From Flavobacterium tibetense (GTDB taxonomy: Bacteria; Bacteroidota; Bacteroidia; Flavobacteriales; Flavobacteriaceae), in assembly GCF_003293845.1 (NCBI RefSeq), contig NZ_QLST01000008.1:62001-126000 (forward strand): a stretch of 64,000 nt of DNA, in the 5' to 3' direction. Position 1 is the first letter of the stretch. The number at the start of each line of letters is the position of its first letter. The notes under the pieces are model-generated. The model saw only the letters and a list, made by a program, of their open reading frames with translations, searched no databases and was not told where the DNA came from. Positions 52,119 through 60,184 of this stretch are shown piece after piece. The position numbers were made by a program, and so were the translations under genes.

Positions 52119-52967
52119 ATGCAACATCCATTATTAATGGTTGTACTAACTTTTTGTGCTTTTTCACAGTACACCTTTTCGCAAGAAATTGTAGCTAATC
52201 CTGAAAAATACACGGCCAAAAACAAAGGTAAATTCTATATTTTCTGGGGCGGAAACCGAGAAAACTTTTCAAAATCAGACATCCGTTTCAAAGGAAAAGA
52301 TTACGATTTTACTCTTTATGACGTTGCAGCTCATGATAAACCCAAAGGATTTCATATCGATTACTTTAATCCAGCTCGAATGACCATTCCTCAAACGAAT
52401 TTTAGAATTGGATATTTTATAACAGACCAATACAATATTTCTATTGGCTTTGACCACATGAAATATGTGATGTATAATGATAGACGTGTAGCTTACTCTG
52501 GCTACTATCTAAATACTGGAAGTTACAATGAAAATCCCGCTGATGGTCATTTGACATTAGATGAAGATTTTTTGTTATTTGAACATACTGATGGATTGAA
52601 TTATGTAAACACCGAAATTTCACGTGTAGATGATATTACCAAATATATTAGCAAAACTATAAATACAGACAAATTTCAAATCAACGTTACAGAAGGAATT
52701 GGTGGCGGATTTTTATACCCAAAAACAAACACCACTTTATTAGGTAAAGAACGTTATGATGAATTTCACGTTTCTGGATATGGTCTGTCTGCAAAAGTTG
52801 GTTTAAATGTAACTTTCTTTAAATACTTCTTCATTCAAACCGAATTAAAAGGCGGCTACATTGAAATGAACGACATTAGAACTACGAAAAATAAATCTGA
52901 TTCTGCAGAGCAAAACTTTTGGTTCTTACAACGAATTCTGGTTGTGGGAGGAATATTTAAAATCTAG
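52119..52967 (+). CDS. Outer-membrane beta-barrel protein, function unknown
   Basis: 282 aa. Signal peptide MQHPLLMVVLTFCAFSQYTFSQ; many alternating aromatic strands (GKFYIFWGGNRENFSKSDI), ends with a hydrophobic strand VVGGIFKI. Members of this kind occur in many flavobacteria. 34 bp after kdsA, maybe co-transcribed; followed by a terminator. Confidence 0.78.
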   Translation: MQHPLLMVVLTFCAFSQYTFSQEIVANPEKYTAKNKGKFYIFWGGNRENFSKSDIRFKGKDYDFTLYDVAAHDKPKGFHIDYFNPARMTIPQTNFRIGYFITDQYNISIGFDHMKYVMYNDRRVAYSGYYLNTGSYNENPADGHLTLDEDFLLFEHTDGLNYVNTEISRVDDITKYISKTINTDKFQINVTEGIGGGFLYPKTNTTLLGKERYDEFHVSGYGLSAKVGLNVTFFKYFFIQTELKGGYIEMNDIRTTKNKSDSAEQNFWFLQRILVVGGIFKI

Positions 52968-52983
52968 AAAAAATTGAAATATA

Positions 52984-53019
52984 AAATCCTGATTACATAA
53001 TCGTAATCAGGATTTTTGA
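52984..53019 (+). terminator. Terminator after the beta-barrel gene
   Basis: AAATCCTGATTAC, loop ATAATC, GTAATCAGGATTTTT. Confidence 0.85.
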
Positions 53020-53051
53020 TTTTTTTACAATTTTACTTGCTTACCAACAAT

Positions 53052-54254
53052 TTACTTTCCGTCTACATAGTCTTGCAAATAGGCAAATCTTGGCGTTAGT
53101 TTTCCATTTTCAGTAATTTTAGCTCTTTGCAGTATACCATCTTTATCTCCATTAAAGAAAGCTGGGATTACATTCTTTAAGAACATTTCACCAAAGCCTT
53201 CACTAGCATCTTTAGGTAACTCACAAGGTAAATTATCCACTGCCATTACAGTTATAGCTGCAGGATGACTGATATGAACTTCTTTGTGTTCGCTAGGTAA
53301 ATAACCATAAATAGGTTCTGCAATAGTACTTGGTCGAATGGTACAAGCAATTGGTCCGTCGATATCGCAAGAAACATCGGCTACAACTTTCAATTTACAT
53401 TTAGGTGAACGTAACATTTCTTGAGTTAAGATATTTGGTGCGTTGTTTCCATAGAAATGACCTGTTATTAAAATATCTGAAACCTCAGCAAAACGCTCAA
53501 AATTAGATTCGTAAAGTTCGGGTTGTATATAAAATTCATTTTTATTGAATGCGCCACCGTCTTTTCGTTTGTTGTAATCAGCTACATCAATAAAAGTGTA
53601 AACTGCTTCATCATATGATTTTGTAAAATAATCAGCAACCGAAACTTCTTTTAGTTTCATGCCATCCAAAATCTCTTTGGCACCATAGGCTACTTTTCCT
53701 CTACCAGTTAAAACGATTTTAATATTAGGCAAACGATTTTTTCTTAATCGCTCTATTAAAGCTTTTTGATCAGGAAGTGTTTCTGCCTTTGGAATAGTAA
53801 ATAACTCGTACTTCATTCCAAAAGCTCTAATTCCATTATAAGCACCCACAATTCCTGCATAACGTCCAAATCCAATTAATCGGGAGTTATTTTCATCTAC
53901 AATTGTTTCGTGATCGTATAATTCAATATTCTTTTCCAATATCGCTTGTAATAACTTTCTGTTGTACGTTTGTTTCTTTATGGTATGTGAAAAGAAAAAA
54001 TATTTTTTATTAGGTAATAAAGCCTCTATTGGCACTTCTTTAACTCCAATTAATACATCGCAACTCGACATATCTTCAGAAACTTTTAAACCTTTTTCTC
54101 GGTATGCCTCATCTGGAAAAACGCGTACATCTGATTTTTCTATTATAATTTCTGCTTTAGGAAATTGCTTTTGTAACTCAACAATTTCTTCTGGTGAAAA
54201 AACAACTCTTCGATCGGGTGGATTTTTTCTTTCTTTAATTATTCCAAACTTCAT
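53052..54254 (-). CDS. NAD(P)-dependent oxidoreductase of the alanine/saccharopine dehydrogenase type
   Basis: 400 aa. N-terminal AlaDH/PNT-like domain (FGIIKERKNPPDRRVVFSPEE) with LIGFGRYAGIVGAYNG, then VLTGRGKVAYGAKEIL as nucleotide-binding region and ADVSCDIDGPIACTIRPST. Resembles lysine-forming saccharopine dehydrogenases, but the substrate is unproven. Monocistronic, with a -7 element upstream. Confidence 0.82.
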   Translation of the reverse strand: MKFGIIKERKNPPDRRVVFSPEEIVELQKQFPKAEIIIEKSDVRVFPDEAYREKGLKVSEDMSSCDVLIGVKEVPIEALLPNKKYFFFSHTIKKQTYNRKLLQAILEKNIELYDHETIVDENNSRLIGFGRYAGIVGAYNGIRAFGMKYELFTIPKAETLPDQKALIERLRKNRLPNIKIVLTGRGKVAYGAKEILDGMKLKEVSVADYFTKSYDEAVYTFIDVADYNKRKDGGAFNKNEFYIQPELYESNFERFAEVSDILITGHFYGNNAPNILTQEMLRSPKCKLKVVADVSCDIDGPIACTIRPSTIAEPIYGYLPSEHKEVHISHPAAITVMAVDNLPCELPKDASEGFGEMFLKNVIPAFFNGDKDGILQRAKITENGKLTPRFAYLQDYVDGK

Positions 54255-54291
54255 AGGTAAAGGTGTGTAACTTTGTTGTGTTTTAATGTTA

Positions 54292-54299
54292 CAAATATA
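54292..54299 (-). promoter_or_regulatory. -7 element of the oxidoreductase gene
   Basis: On the minus strand TATATTTG (TAnnTTTG), 37 bases before the ATG at 54254. Confidence 0.5.
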
Positions 54300-54421
54300 A
54301 CTTTTACCAACCTACTAAGCAAACATTTTCGTAATTGAAAAAAAGGGTGTACTTTTGGCTCACTTTTTGATTATAAGTTTAGGTCTGCACATTGAAAATT
54401 GCAACTGAAAACTCAAAAATT

Positions 54422-54816
54422 GGGGTCGACTGGTTTTGACAGCGAGTGGAATTGATTAGTAAGCACGTCGAGCATTGTACTTTTTGCTCGTAAATCCAAA
54501 GGTACAAACCTATAAACGGCGAAAATAATTACGCTTTAGCTGCTTAATCTGAATTATAGTAAGATTTGCCTAGTTCCGACCAGGTCGGAAAGCTAGATTC
54601 TCCTCAAAAGCCTTGGTTTATGGCGTTTGATTCAGGAGAACCGTAAATGTAAACCTAGAGAAGGTAATGCTTTGAATCCTTCTTGACATTAATAAAGCTA
54701 AGCTAAAAGTGGTTGTTTCAGGCCTTGCTTTTAGTCGAAAATCCAAGTTGAAACTAAGCGTGTAGAAAGCTCTTCGATTGCTTGTTTGGACGAGAGTTCG
54801 ATTCTCTCCGACTCCA
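54422..54816 (+). ncRNA. ssrA: tmRNA (ssrA)
   Basis: Rescues stalled ribosomes. The tRNA-like ends pair: GGGGTCG at 54422 and CGACTCC at 54809-54815 with the G3-U70 wobble that identifies alanine, discriminator A; CCA is not encoded. The T arm GAGAG-TTCGATT-CTCTC is intact. The tag reading frame at 54518-54547 encodes GENNYALAA and a stop. Insertion of an integrase gene right after the 3' end shows this gene has served as an attachment site; its own sequence has been kept whole. Confidence 0.97.
54518..54547 (+). other. tmRNA tag-peptide reading frame
   Basis: Encodes GENNYALAA then TAA, preceded by the alanine carried by tmRNA itself. The C-terminal ALAA is the usual ClpXP degradation signal. 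Confidence 0.93.
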
Positions 54817-54837
54817 CAAAAACAAATTCAAAAGAGT

Positions 54838-54877
54838 ACAAAAGCCTGCAAATCGTATGATTTACAGGCTTTTTTGT
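54838..54877 (+). terminator. Terminator of tmRNA
   Basis: AAAAGCCTGCAAATC and GATTTACAGGCTTTTTT form a long stem with loop GTAT, then T's. Confidence 0.8.
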
Positions 54878-54930
54878 TTTTTAACCTATTCAAATTATTC
54901 ATTAATCATCGTATGGTATTGTGAAAAATC

Positions 54931-55059
54931 GGGTACCCTAAAATTTTTAAAATCAGGGTAACCGAATTTCTCGCTAAACCAACAATAGCAAGCCGTTCAA
55001 AAGATGAACATCTTGTGAAATGAACTCAAAAAATGTAAATTGAATAATAAAAGGTTACC
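54931..55059. promoter_or_regulatory. Candidate integrase arm sites or operators
   Basis: GGGTACCC (54931-54938), GGTAACC (54957-54963) and its inverse GGTTACC (55053-55059) lie between ssrA and the integrase start. Such repeated motifs next to att sites are often integrase arm-type or excisionase sites. Not proven. Confidence 0.35.
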
Positions 55060-55064
55060 AGACT

Positions 55065-56312
55065 ATGAAACACAAAATGTCAATACTTTTCTACGCGAAA
55101 AGTGCTAAAGTTGCCAAAAATGGCTTACTCCCTATTTATTTGCGAATAACTATTAATGGTGCGCGAATCGAATTAAGTACTTCACGATTTGTTGAAAAAA
55201 CAAAATGGAATGCCGAAGCTGGAAAAATGAAAGGTAGTTCAGAAGAAGCTCGATTAATAAATACACATCTTGACACCCTAAGAACCAAAGTGTATGAAAC
55301 TGAGAACTGGATGATCAACAACAATCAGGAAATTAACACACAATCTTTTAAAAACAGATTACTTGGTGTCGAAGAAAAACAAAGAAAACTAATTCTAATT
55401 TTTGAAGACCATAATAAAAGAATGAAAGAATTAGTAGGAAGAGAATTTTCAATCAACACATTAAAAAAATATGAAACTGCTTTGAGTCATACTAAAGAAT
55501 TTTTACTTTCTCAACATAAGATAAAAGACATTTCAATAAAGCAAGTTGACATTGCGTTTATTAATGACTTTGATTTCTTTTTAAGAAATACAAAAAAATG
55601 CAACAACAATTCTACTATCAAGTACATCCGAAATTTTGGCAAGATAATCAAACAAGCTTATGTAAATGGATGGGTTGAAAAAGACCCATTTCTAAACTAT
55701 AAAGGGAAAGTTAAGCAAACGGATAGAAATTACCTAACTGAAAGCGAGTTGCAAGATGTAATAAGCAAAGATATTCAAATACAAAGGTTAGATCTTGTAA
55801 GAGATATTTTTGTTTTCAGCTGCTTTACAGGCTTAGCTTATATCGACGTGTTTAACTTAACAAAGGAAAACGTAATCAAAGGTATTGATGGAGAAATGTG
55901 GATAGCAACACATCGTCAAAAAACAGATTCATTATCAAAAATTCCGATACTTCCAGTTTCTGAAAGTATTTTGAAAAAATACAAAGATCATCCGGAATGC
56001 TTAAATAAAAATAAACTCCTCCCTATCCTATCCAATCAAAAAATGAACGCCTATTTAAAAGAAATAGCAACTGTTTGCGGAATCAATAAAGAACTAACAT
56101 TCCATATTGCCCGACACACTTTTGCAACAACAGTTACATTAAGTAATGGAGTTCCAATTGAAACAGTAAGTAAAATGCTGGGACATACCAATCTAAAAAC
56201 AACACAGCATTATGCTAAGATTTTAGACAAGAAAATAAGCGAGGATATGCAAGTGTTAAAAGCAAAATTCAATACTAATTTACAAACTCGAAGTAAATCA
56301 ATGAATTACTAA
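55065..56312 (+). CDS. int: Tyrosine recombinase (integrase) of the Bacteroidota CTnDOT-like type
   Basis: 415 aa. N-terminal arm-binding domain (MSILFYAKSAKVAKNGLLPIYLRI), SAM-like core-binding domain near 110-210, catalytic domain from 220. Catalytic residues: Lys in HRQKTDS, His347 and Arg350 in FHIARHTFA, His374 in LGHTN and nucleophile Tyr383 in QHYAKI. In box I the sequence TGLAYIDV lacks the Arg of classic members; that substitution is known from IntDOT. Located 249 bp after ssrA, so it most likely integrates at the tmRNA 3' end. Confidence 0.93.
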   Translation: MKHKMSILFYAKSAKVAKNGLLPIYLRITINGARIELSTSRFVEKTKWNAEAGKMKGSSEEARLINTHLDTLRTKVYETENWMINNNQEINTQSFKNRLLGVEEKQRKLILIFEDHNKRMKELVGREFSINTLKKYETALSHTKEFLLSQHKIKDISIKQVDIAFINDFDFFLRNTKKCNNNSTIKYIRNFGKIIKQAYVNGWVEKDPFLNYKGKVKQTDRNYLTESELQDVISKDIQIQRLDLVRDIFVFSCFTGLAYIDVFNLTKENVIKGIDGEMWIATHRQKTDSLSKIPILPVSESILKKYKDHPECLNKNKLLPILSNQKMNAYLKEIATVCGINKELTFHIARHTFATTVTLSNGVPIETVSKMLGHTNLKTTQHYAKILDKKISEDMQVLKAKFNTNLQTRSKSMNY

Positions 56313-56407
56313 AAAAATTGAATAAAATTTATACATTTTAAGATTTTAGTTACAATATTTTTAATAGATTTTAGTTTTAATTGACAAACTAAAATCTATT
56401 TTTTTTT

Positions 56408-57247
56408 ATGATAACTGGTATAAAAAACAACTGCCTACTAGATTTTGAAACCGAATTAAGTCTAATCCTAAACACCTATTCCAATGAAATAGAAAAAGCG
56501 AAAAAAATCATTATTTTTATCGAAGACACTTTAAAAAAATTAACCAAATGGCTTAAAAATCACGTCTTCGAAACCATTCAAGAAGAAATCAAATTCTTCA
56601 AAGAAATAAAACCCAATATTGTAGCCAAACTTATTTTCTATAAAGAAATACTTTCATTAGTTGCCACACTTCCCATTGATAAAACCAAGAAAGTAAAGCA
56701 CTTTGAAAAAAAGATTGATGCAATCAACCAGTTTCATAGAAAAAACAGAGAATTCATCAAATACATAAAAAGCCATTCCTCTCATTTTGATGAATTGTAT
56801 TTTACTAGGAAAAAGTACAAAGATTTGTTTTTAAACGACTGTATGGTCATCAATCAAGACGCTAAATTATGCACGTCACATGATTATTTATTAGCAGAAG
56901 TAATTGCTTATGAATTACTCGTATTACACATCGAAAACCGAATCGATAATTTAAACCAATCGTGTGCAATTACACCAAATCAAATCCATTCCAACCTACA
57001 CTGGACAGCCAAAAAAATCGATTTAATCGAACTCATTTACGCCTTACACGAAGCCAAAGTTTTCGATAATGGTCAAGCCGATATCAAAGAAATTACCCAC
57101 GTTTTTGAAAAAGCATTTCAAATCGATTTAGGTGACAACATCACCAGAAGCTTCATCGATATCAAAAACCGAAAAACGGATCAAACCCGTTTTTTAAATC
57201 AGTTGCAAGCTACACTGGAAAACAAAATCGAAAACGATTTACACTAA
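56408..57247 (+). CDS. RteC-like protein
   Basis: 279 aa. The C-terminal half reads LHWTAKKIDLIELIYALHEAK, then ADIKEITHVFEKAFQIDLGD and RKTDQTRFLNQL, the pattern of RteC of the CTnDOT conjugative transposon, which activates excision genes. No other transfer genes are visible. Its presence next to the integrase supports a CTn-related element. Confidence 0.82.
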   Translation: MITGIKNNCLLDFETELSLILNTYSNEIEKAKKIIIFIEDTLKKLTKWLKNHVFETIQEEIKFFKEIKPNIVAKLIFYKEILSLVATLPIDKTKKVKHFEKKIDAINQFHRKNREFIKYIKSHSSHFDELYFTRKKYKDLFLNDCMVINQDAKLCTSHDYLLAEVIAYELLVLHIENRIDNLNQSCAITPNQIHSNLHWTAKKIDLIELIYALHEAKVFDNGQADIKEITHVFEKAFQIDLGDNITRSFIDIKNRKTDQTRFLNQLQATLENKIENDLH

Positions 57248-57363
57248 AACCAACCAAAAACAACCAAATCACATCAAAATCGTTCCCAAGTTGGTACCAA
57301 CTTGGGAACGATTCTTATTCAAATGCAATTGTTTTGTATCAAATAACATCAAAACACAGCATT

Positions 57364-57666
57364 ATGAACTTCAATCACAAAGCCCTGTTCCCGGAAACAG
57401 ACAACATCGAACTCCTAAACCACCAAGTAGTAACCAAAAGAGATTTACTAAACTTCGGTAATCTACTGCTTCGCGAAATCAAAAGCTCAACTACTCAAGA
57501 AACACTGCCCAAACCTTGGCTCAAATCAGCCGAAGTCCGTGAAATCCTAAAAATCTCCCCAGGCACCTTACAAAACCTACGAATCAACGGCACCCTAAAA
57601 TACAAACGCATCGGCGGAATACATTACTACAACTACGAAGACATCACTAAAATGCTAGAAAAATAA
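57364..57666 (+). CDS. HTH (MerR/excisionase-like) DNA-binding protein
   Basis: About 100 aa from the ATG at 57364. N-terminal polar part, then LKSAEVREILKISPGTLQNLRINGTLKYKRIGG, the HTH_17 pattern of excisionase and regulatory proteins. Common next to RteC and integrases in Bacteroidota elements, where it is often an excision or transfer regulator. Codon choice is C-rich (see findings). Confidence 0.82.
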   Translation: MNFNHKALFPETDNIELLNHQVVTKRDLLNFGNLLLREIKSSTTQETLPKPWLKSAEVREILKISPGTLQNLRINGTLKYKRIGGIHYYNYEDITKMLEK

Positions 57667-57667
57667 C

Positions 57668-57793
57668 ATGAAGAAAGACACAAACACCTGCAACGGCACA
57701 TGTGAAGTTTGCACCTGCAAATCTCATACAAATACGGGGGTAAAACAGCAAGCAATTGTCACACTGAGCCTGTCGAAGTGTCCTACGAAGTAG
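57668..57793 (+). CDS. Tiny Cys-rich ORF (doubtful)
   Basis: 41 aa beginning MKKDTNTCNGTCEVCTCK: five Cys in the first 18 residues, then a tail that runs into intergenic repeats (the last 13 codons read the CTGAGCCTGTCGAAGTG element). Starts 1 base after the HTH stop. The N-terminal part could be a metal-binding peptide, but the ORF may be chance. Confidence 0.25.
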   Translation: MKKDTNTCNGTCEVCTCKSHTNTGVKQQAIVTLSLSKCPTK

Positions 57794-58240
57794 CCTAACG
57801 TTTAACCCAGTTAAACCTTGTCATATCGAGCGCAGTCGAGATACCTACAAAGTAGGCTAACCCTTGAACAAAGTTCAAGCCAACTATACAACCTATGAAA
57901 AGTAAAACGCCTAAAAACAAAACCTATGTTCCTATGTGGTAAAACCTAAACTACACAGTAACCAAACCCTTGAACACAGTTCAAGCAACTATAATTCCTA
58001 TGAAAAGTAAAACGCCTAAAAACAAAACCTATGTTTCTATGTGGTAAAACCTAAACTACGCAGTAGCCAAACCCTTGAACACAGTTCAAGCAACTATAAT
58101 TCCTATGAAAAGTAAAACGCCTAAAAACAAAACCTATGTTCCTATGTTGTAAAACCTAAACTACGCAGTAGTCCAAACCTTTTAAGCGCAGCTTAAAACC
58201 ACAACTTTTAAACTTCTAAACTCTAAACTTTTAAACTAAA
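57745..58240. repeat. Mini-hairpin and tandem-repeat region 1
   Basis: No gene over ~450 bases. First come CACTGAGCCTGTCGAAGTG, CTACGAAGTAG, GTTTAACCCAGTTAAAC, TATCGAGCGCAGTCGAGATA and CCTACAAAGTAGG. Then three ~105-bp tandem copies (57861-58177). Last come TTTTAAGCGCAGCTTAAAA and TAAACTT/TAAACTC repeats up to the DnaD-like start. Confidence 0.85.
57861..58177. repeat. Three ~105-bp direct tandem repeats
   Basis: Units start at 57861, 57967 and 58072 with CCCTTGAAC(A/C)AAGTTCAAG-type hairpins. Each has ATGAAAAGTAAAACGCC, a short 14-15 codon frame and CTACGCAGTAG (CTACACAGTA in unit 1). A degenerate fourth copy is at 59967-60075. Confidence 0.85.
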
Positions 58241-58243
58241 ACC

Positions 58244-59191
58244 ATGAACTACATCAAACACCTAACCGGCTTCTTCGAAAAAGTAAGCACCGATTACGAG
58301 CTCAACCCAACCCACATAAGCCTCTACATGGCCATATTCCAACTATGGAATCAAAACCGATTTCAAAATCCAATCAGCATTTCACGAGACGAACTCATGC
58401 GCATTAGCAAAATTGCTTCGACCGCAACCTACCACAAATGCATAAAAGATTTAACCGAAAGAGAATATGTGATTTATAAACCATCATTCAACCCATTTAA
58501 AGGGTCCATTTTGGAAGTCTGCAACTTGGATTTTTACACTAAACCAGTTCCAAAAAAAGAACTAAAAAAGCGTGCAACCAAATCAAAAAATGACCAAGTT
58601 ATTGAACAGGTTGATGAACAGGTTACTAAACAAGCTCTAAACAAGCATCAAACAAGCTCTAAACATGTACCTTATATAAACAATACAAACAATACAAACA
58701 TTATAAACTTGGATAAGCAAAAAAAATTGAAAAATGAAAAAAGTGAGTTTTTTACAAATTCAATTTTTGATGAGGTTCAAGAATCGGATGTAAAAATTGA
58801 AAAAGAAAAAGAAAAACAAAAAAAGTTGCGCGAAAAAAATAAAAAGAAAGATGAGGCTCCTTTGTCAAGTCGTGTGGTAGCCTGTTCCGATAAATCGGAA
58901 TCGAGACCTCCAAAACCCACTTTGGAAGAAACCCAAATCTTCTTCATCGAAAAAAACTTTCCCGAAATCGAAGCCCAACGCTTTTTCAACTATTTCGAAA
59001 GCAACGGCTGGTTAGTCGGTGGCAGAACCAAAATGAAAGACTGGAAAGCAGCTGCAAGAAATTGGATGCTCAACGCAAAGAAGTTTGGAGACAAACCAAA
59101 TACTTTAGTTCAAACAATACCCAAAACAATCAATTTAAACCCTAACCACCTTCACGTAACCAATCAAAAAAATTATGGAGAAGCGCTTTAA
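58244..59191 (+). CDS. DnaD-like replication protein (winged helix plus C-terminal domain)
   Basis: 315 aa. N-terminal winged helix (LSRDEL-type pattern HISLYMAIFQLWNQN, ISISRDELMRISKIAS, YHKCIKDLTEREYV), long charged linker rich in Lys/Glu (120-225), and a C-terminal unit FFNYFESNGWLVGGRTKMKDW and AARNWML that resembles DnaD/DnaT helicase-loader partners. Overlaps the ATPase gene by 17 bases. Likely origin binding or primosome assembly for the element; inferred from layout. Confidence 0.65.
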   Translation: MNYIKHLTGFFEKVSTDYELNPTHISLYMAIFQLWNQNRFQNPISISRDELMRISKIASTATYHKCIKDLTEREYVIYKPSFNPFKGSILEVCNLDFYTKPVPKKELKKRATKSKNDQVIEQVDEQVTKQALNKHQTSSKHVPYINNTNNTNIINLDKQKKLKNEKSEFFTNSIFDEVQESDVKIEKEKEKQKKLREKNKKKDEAPLSSRVVACSDKSESRPPKPTLEETQIFFIEKNFPEIEAQRFFNYFESNGWLVGGRTKMKDWKAAARNWMLNAKKFGDKPNTLVQTIPKTINLNPNHLHVTNQKNYGEAL

Positions 59192-59834
59192 CACCATCAA
59201 AGACACGTTCGTTATCCAAAACGGAATCAAAGTCTACAACTTCAACTGGTGCTTAAACTACATCGAGTACCAAGGCAAACGCACCTACGGTCGTTATTTC
59301 AAAATCGAAGCCATCGACCACCCAACCATTCTCAAATTGGTAATTTATGCCATTCGAGACGAAAAAAAGGCTCAGGAGCTCAATTTAGACCTCAACAAAG
59401 GTATTTTATTGTCGGGACCAATTGGATGCGGGAAAACGTCAATTATGGCGTTAATTCGACCATTTTTTTACCACAAACACGACTACAAAATCAAAACATG
59501 TAGAGAAATATCTTTCGAGTTCGCAAAAAATGGCTTCGATGCACTACAAAATTACACCCAAAAAGAACACATACAAACGCGTTTAACTGGCTACTGTTTC
59601 GACGACTTAGGAGCCGAACAAAACATCAAACACTACGGCAACGACCTCAACGTCATGGCAGAAATTATCATTTCACGCTACGAAGACTTCGTGCAAAATC
59701 AATCCATCACCCACATCACCACTAACCTATCCGCCAGCGAAATCGAAACCCTATACGGCAACCGCCTAAGATCAAGAATGAGACAAATGTTCAACCTAAT
59801 CACCTTTCAAAATGAATCCAGAGATAAAAGATAA
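59175..59834 (+). CDS. DnaC-like AAA+ ATPase (helicase loader-type)
   Basis: 219 aa. Walker A LSGPIGCGKTS near 80, Walker B TGYCFDDLGAE near 135, sensor-1 THITTNLS near 175 and Arg finger YGNRLRSRMRQMF near 195. This is the DnaC/IstB order. Preceded by the DnaD-like gene with which it overlaps, so the pair probably loads a replicative helicase. An IstB role is less likely because no IS21 transposase is adjacent. Confidence 0.8.
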   Translation: MEKRFNTIKDTFVIQNGIKVYNFNWCLNYIEYQGKRTYGRYFKIEAIDHPTILKLVIYAIRDEKKAQELNLDLNKGILLSGPIGCGKTSIMALIRPFFYHKHDYKIKTCREISFEFAKNGFDALQNYTQKEHIQTRLTGYCFDDLGAEQNIKHYGNDLNVMAEIIISRYEDFVQNQSITHITTNLSASEIETLYGNRLRSRMRQMFNLITFQNESRDKR

Positions 59835-60184
59835 ATTCCCCATCAATCATGACAATGATTGTGTCATTCCGAGAGAAACTAGGAATCTCCTAAGCAGAAG
59901 GCTTCCGTTTAACCCCGTTAAACCTGTCATATCGAGCGCAGTCGAGATACCTACGCAGTAGGCTAACCCCTTGAACAAAGTTCAAGCAACTATCAATCCT
60001 AACCAAAGTAAAACGCCTAAAAAACTAAACCTATGTTCCTATGTGGTAAAAACTAAACTACGTAGCAGTCCAACCAATTAAACACAGCTTAAATCAAACA
60101 GAAAACAAAAAAATCCGTCAAACCCGCGCTTGAAAATCCGCTTAATCCGCGTGCCAAACAAGTGTAACGTAAAATCCGAAAAAA
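59835..60184. repeat. Mini-hairpin region 2 with degenerate 105-bp repeat
   Basis: No gene over 350 bases. Contains GTCATTCCGAGAGAAACTAGG, GTTTAACCCCGTTAAAC, TATCGAGCGCAGTCGAGATA, CCTACGCAGTAGG, CTTGAACAAAGTTCAAG and the altered unit copy. The layout repeats that of 57800-58000. Confidence 0.85.

Noticed and set aside
57918..57962. 14-15 codon micro-ORFs in each 105-bp repeat
   Set aside because: They are identical only because the DNA units are recent copies; the degenerate fourth copy loses both the ATG and the frame.
57861..58177. CRISPR array
   Set aside because: Units of ~105 bp are contiguous and nearly identical along their full length, with no variable spacers and no cas genes.
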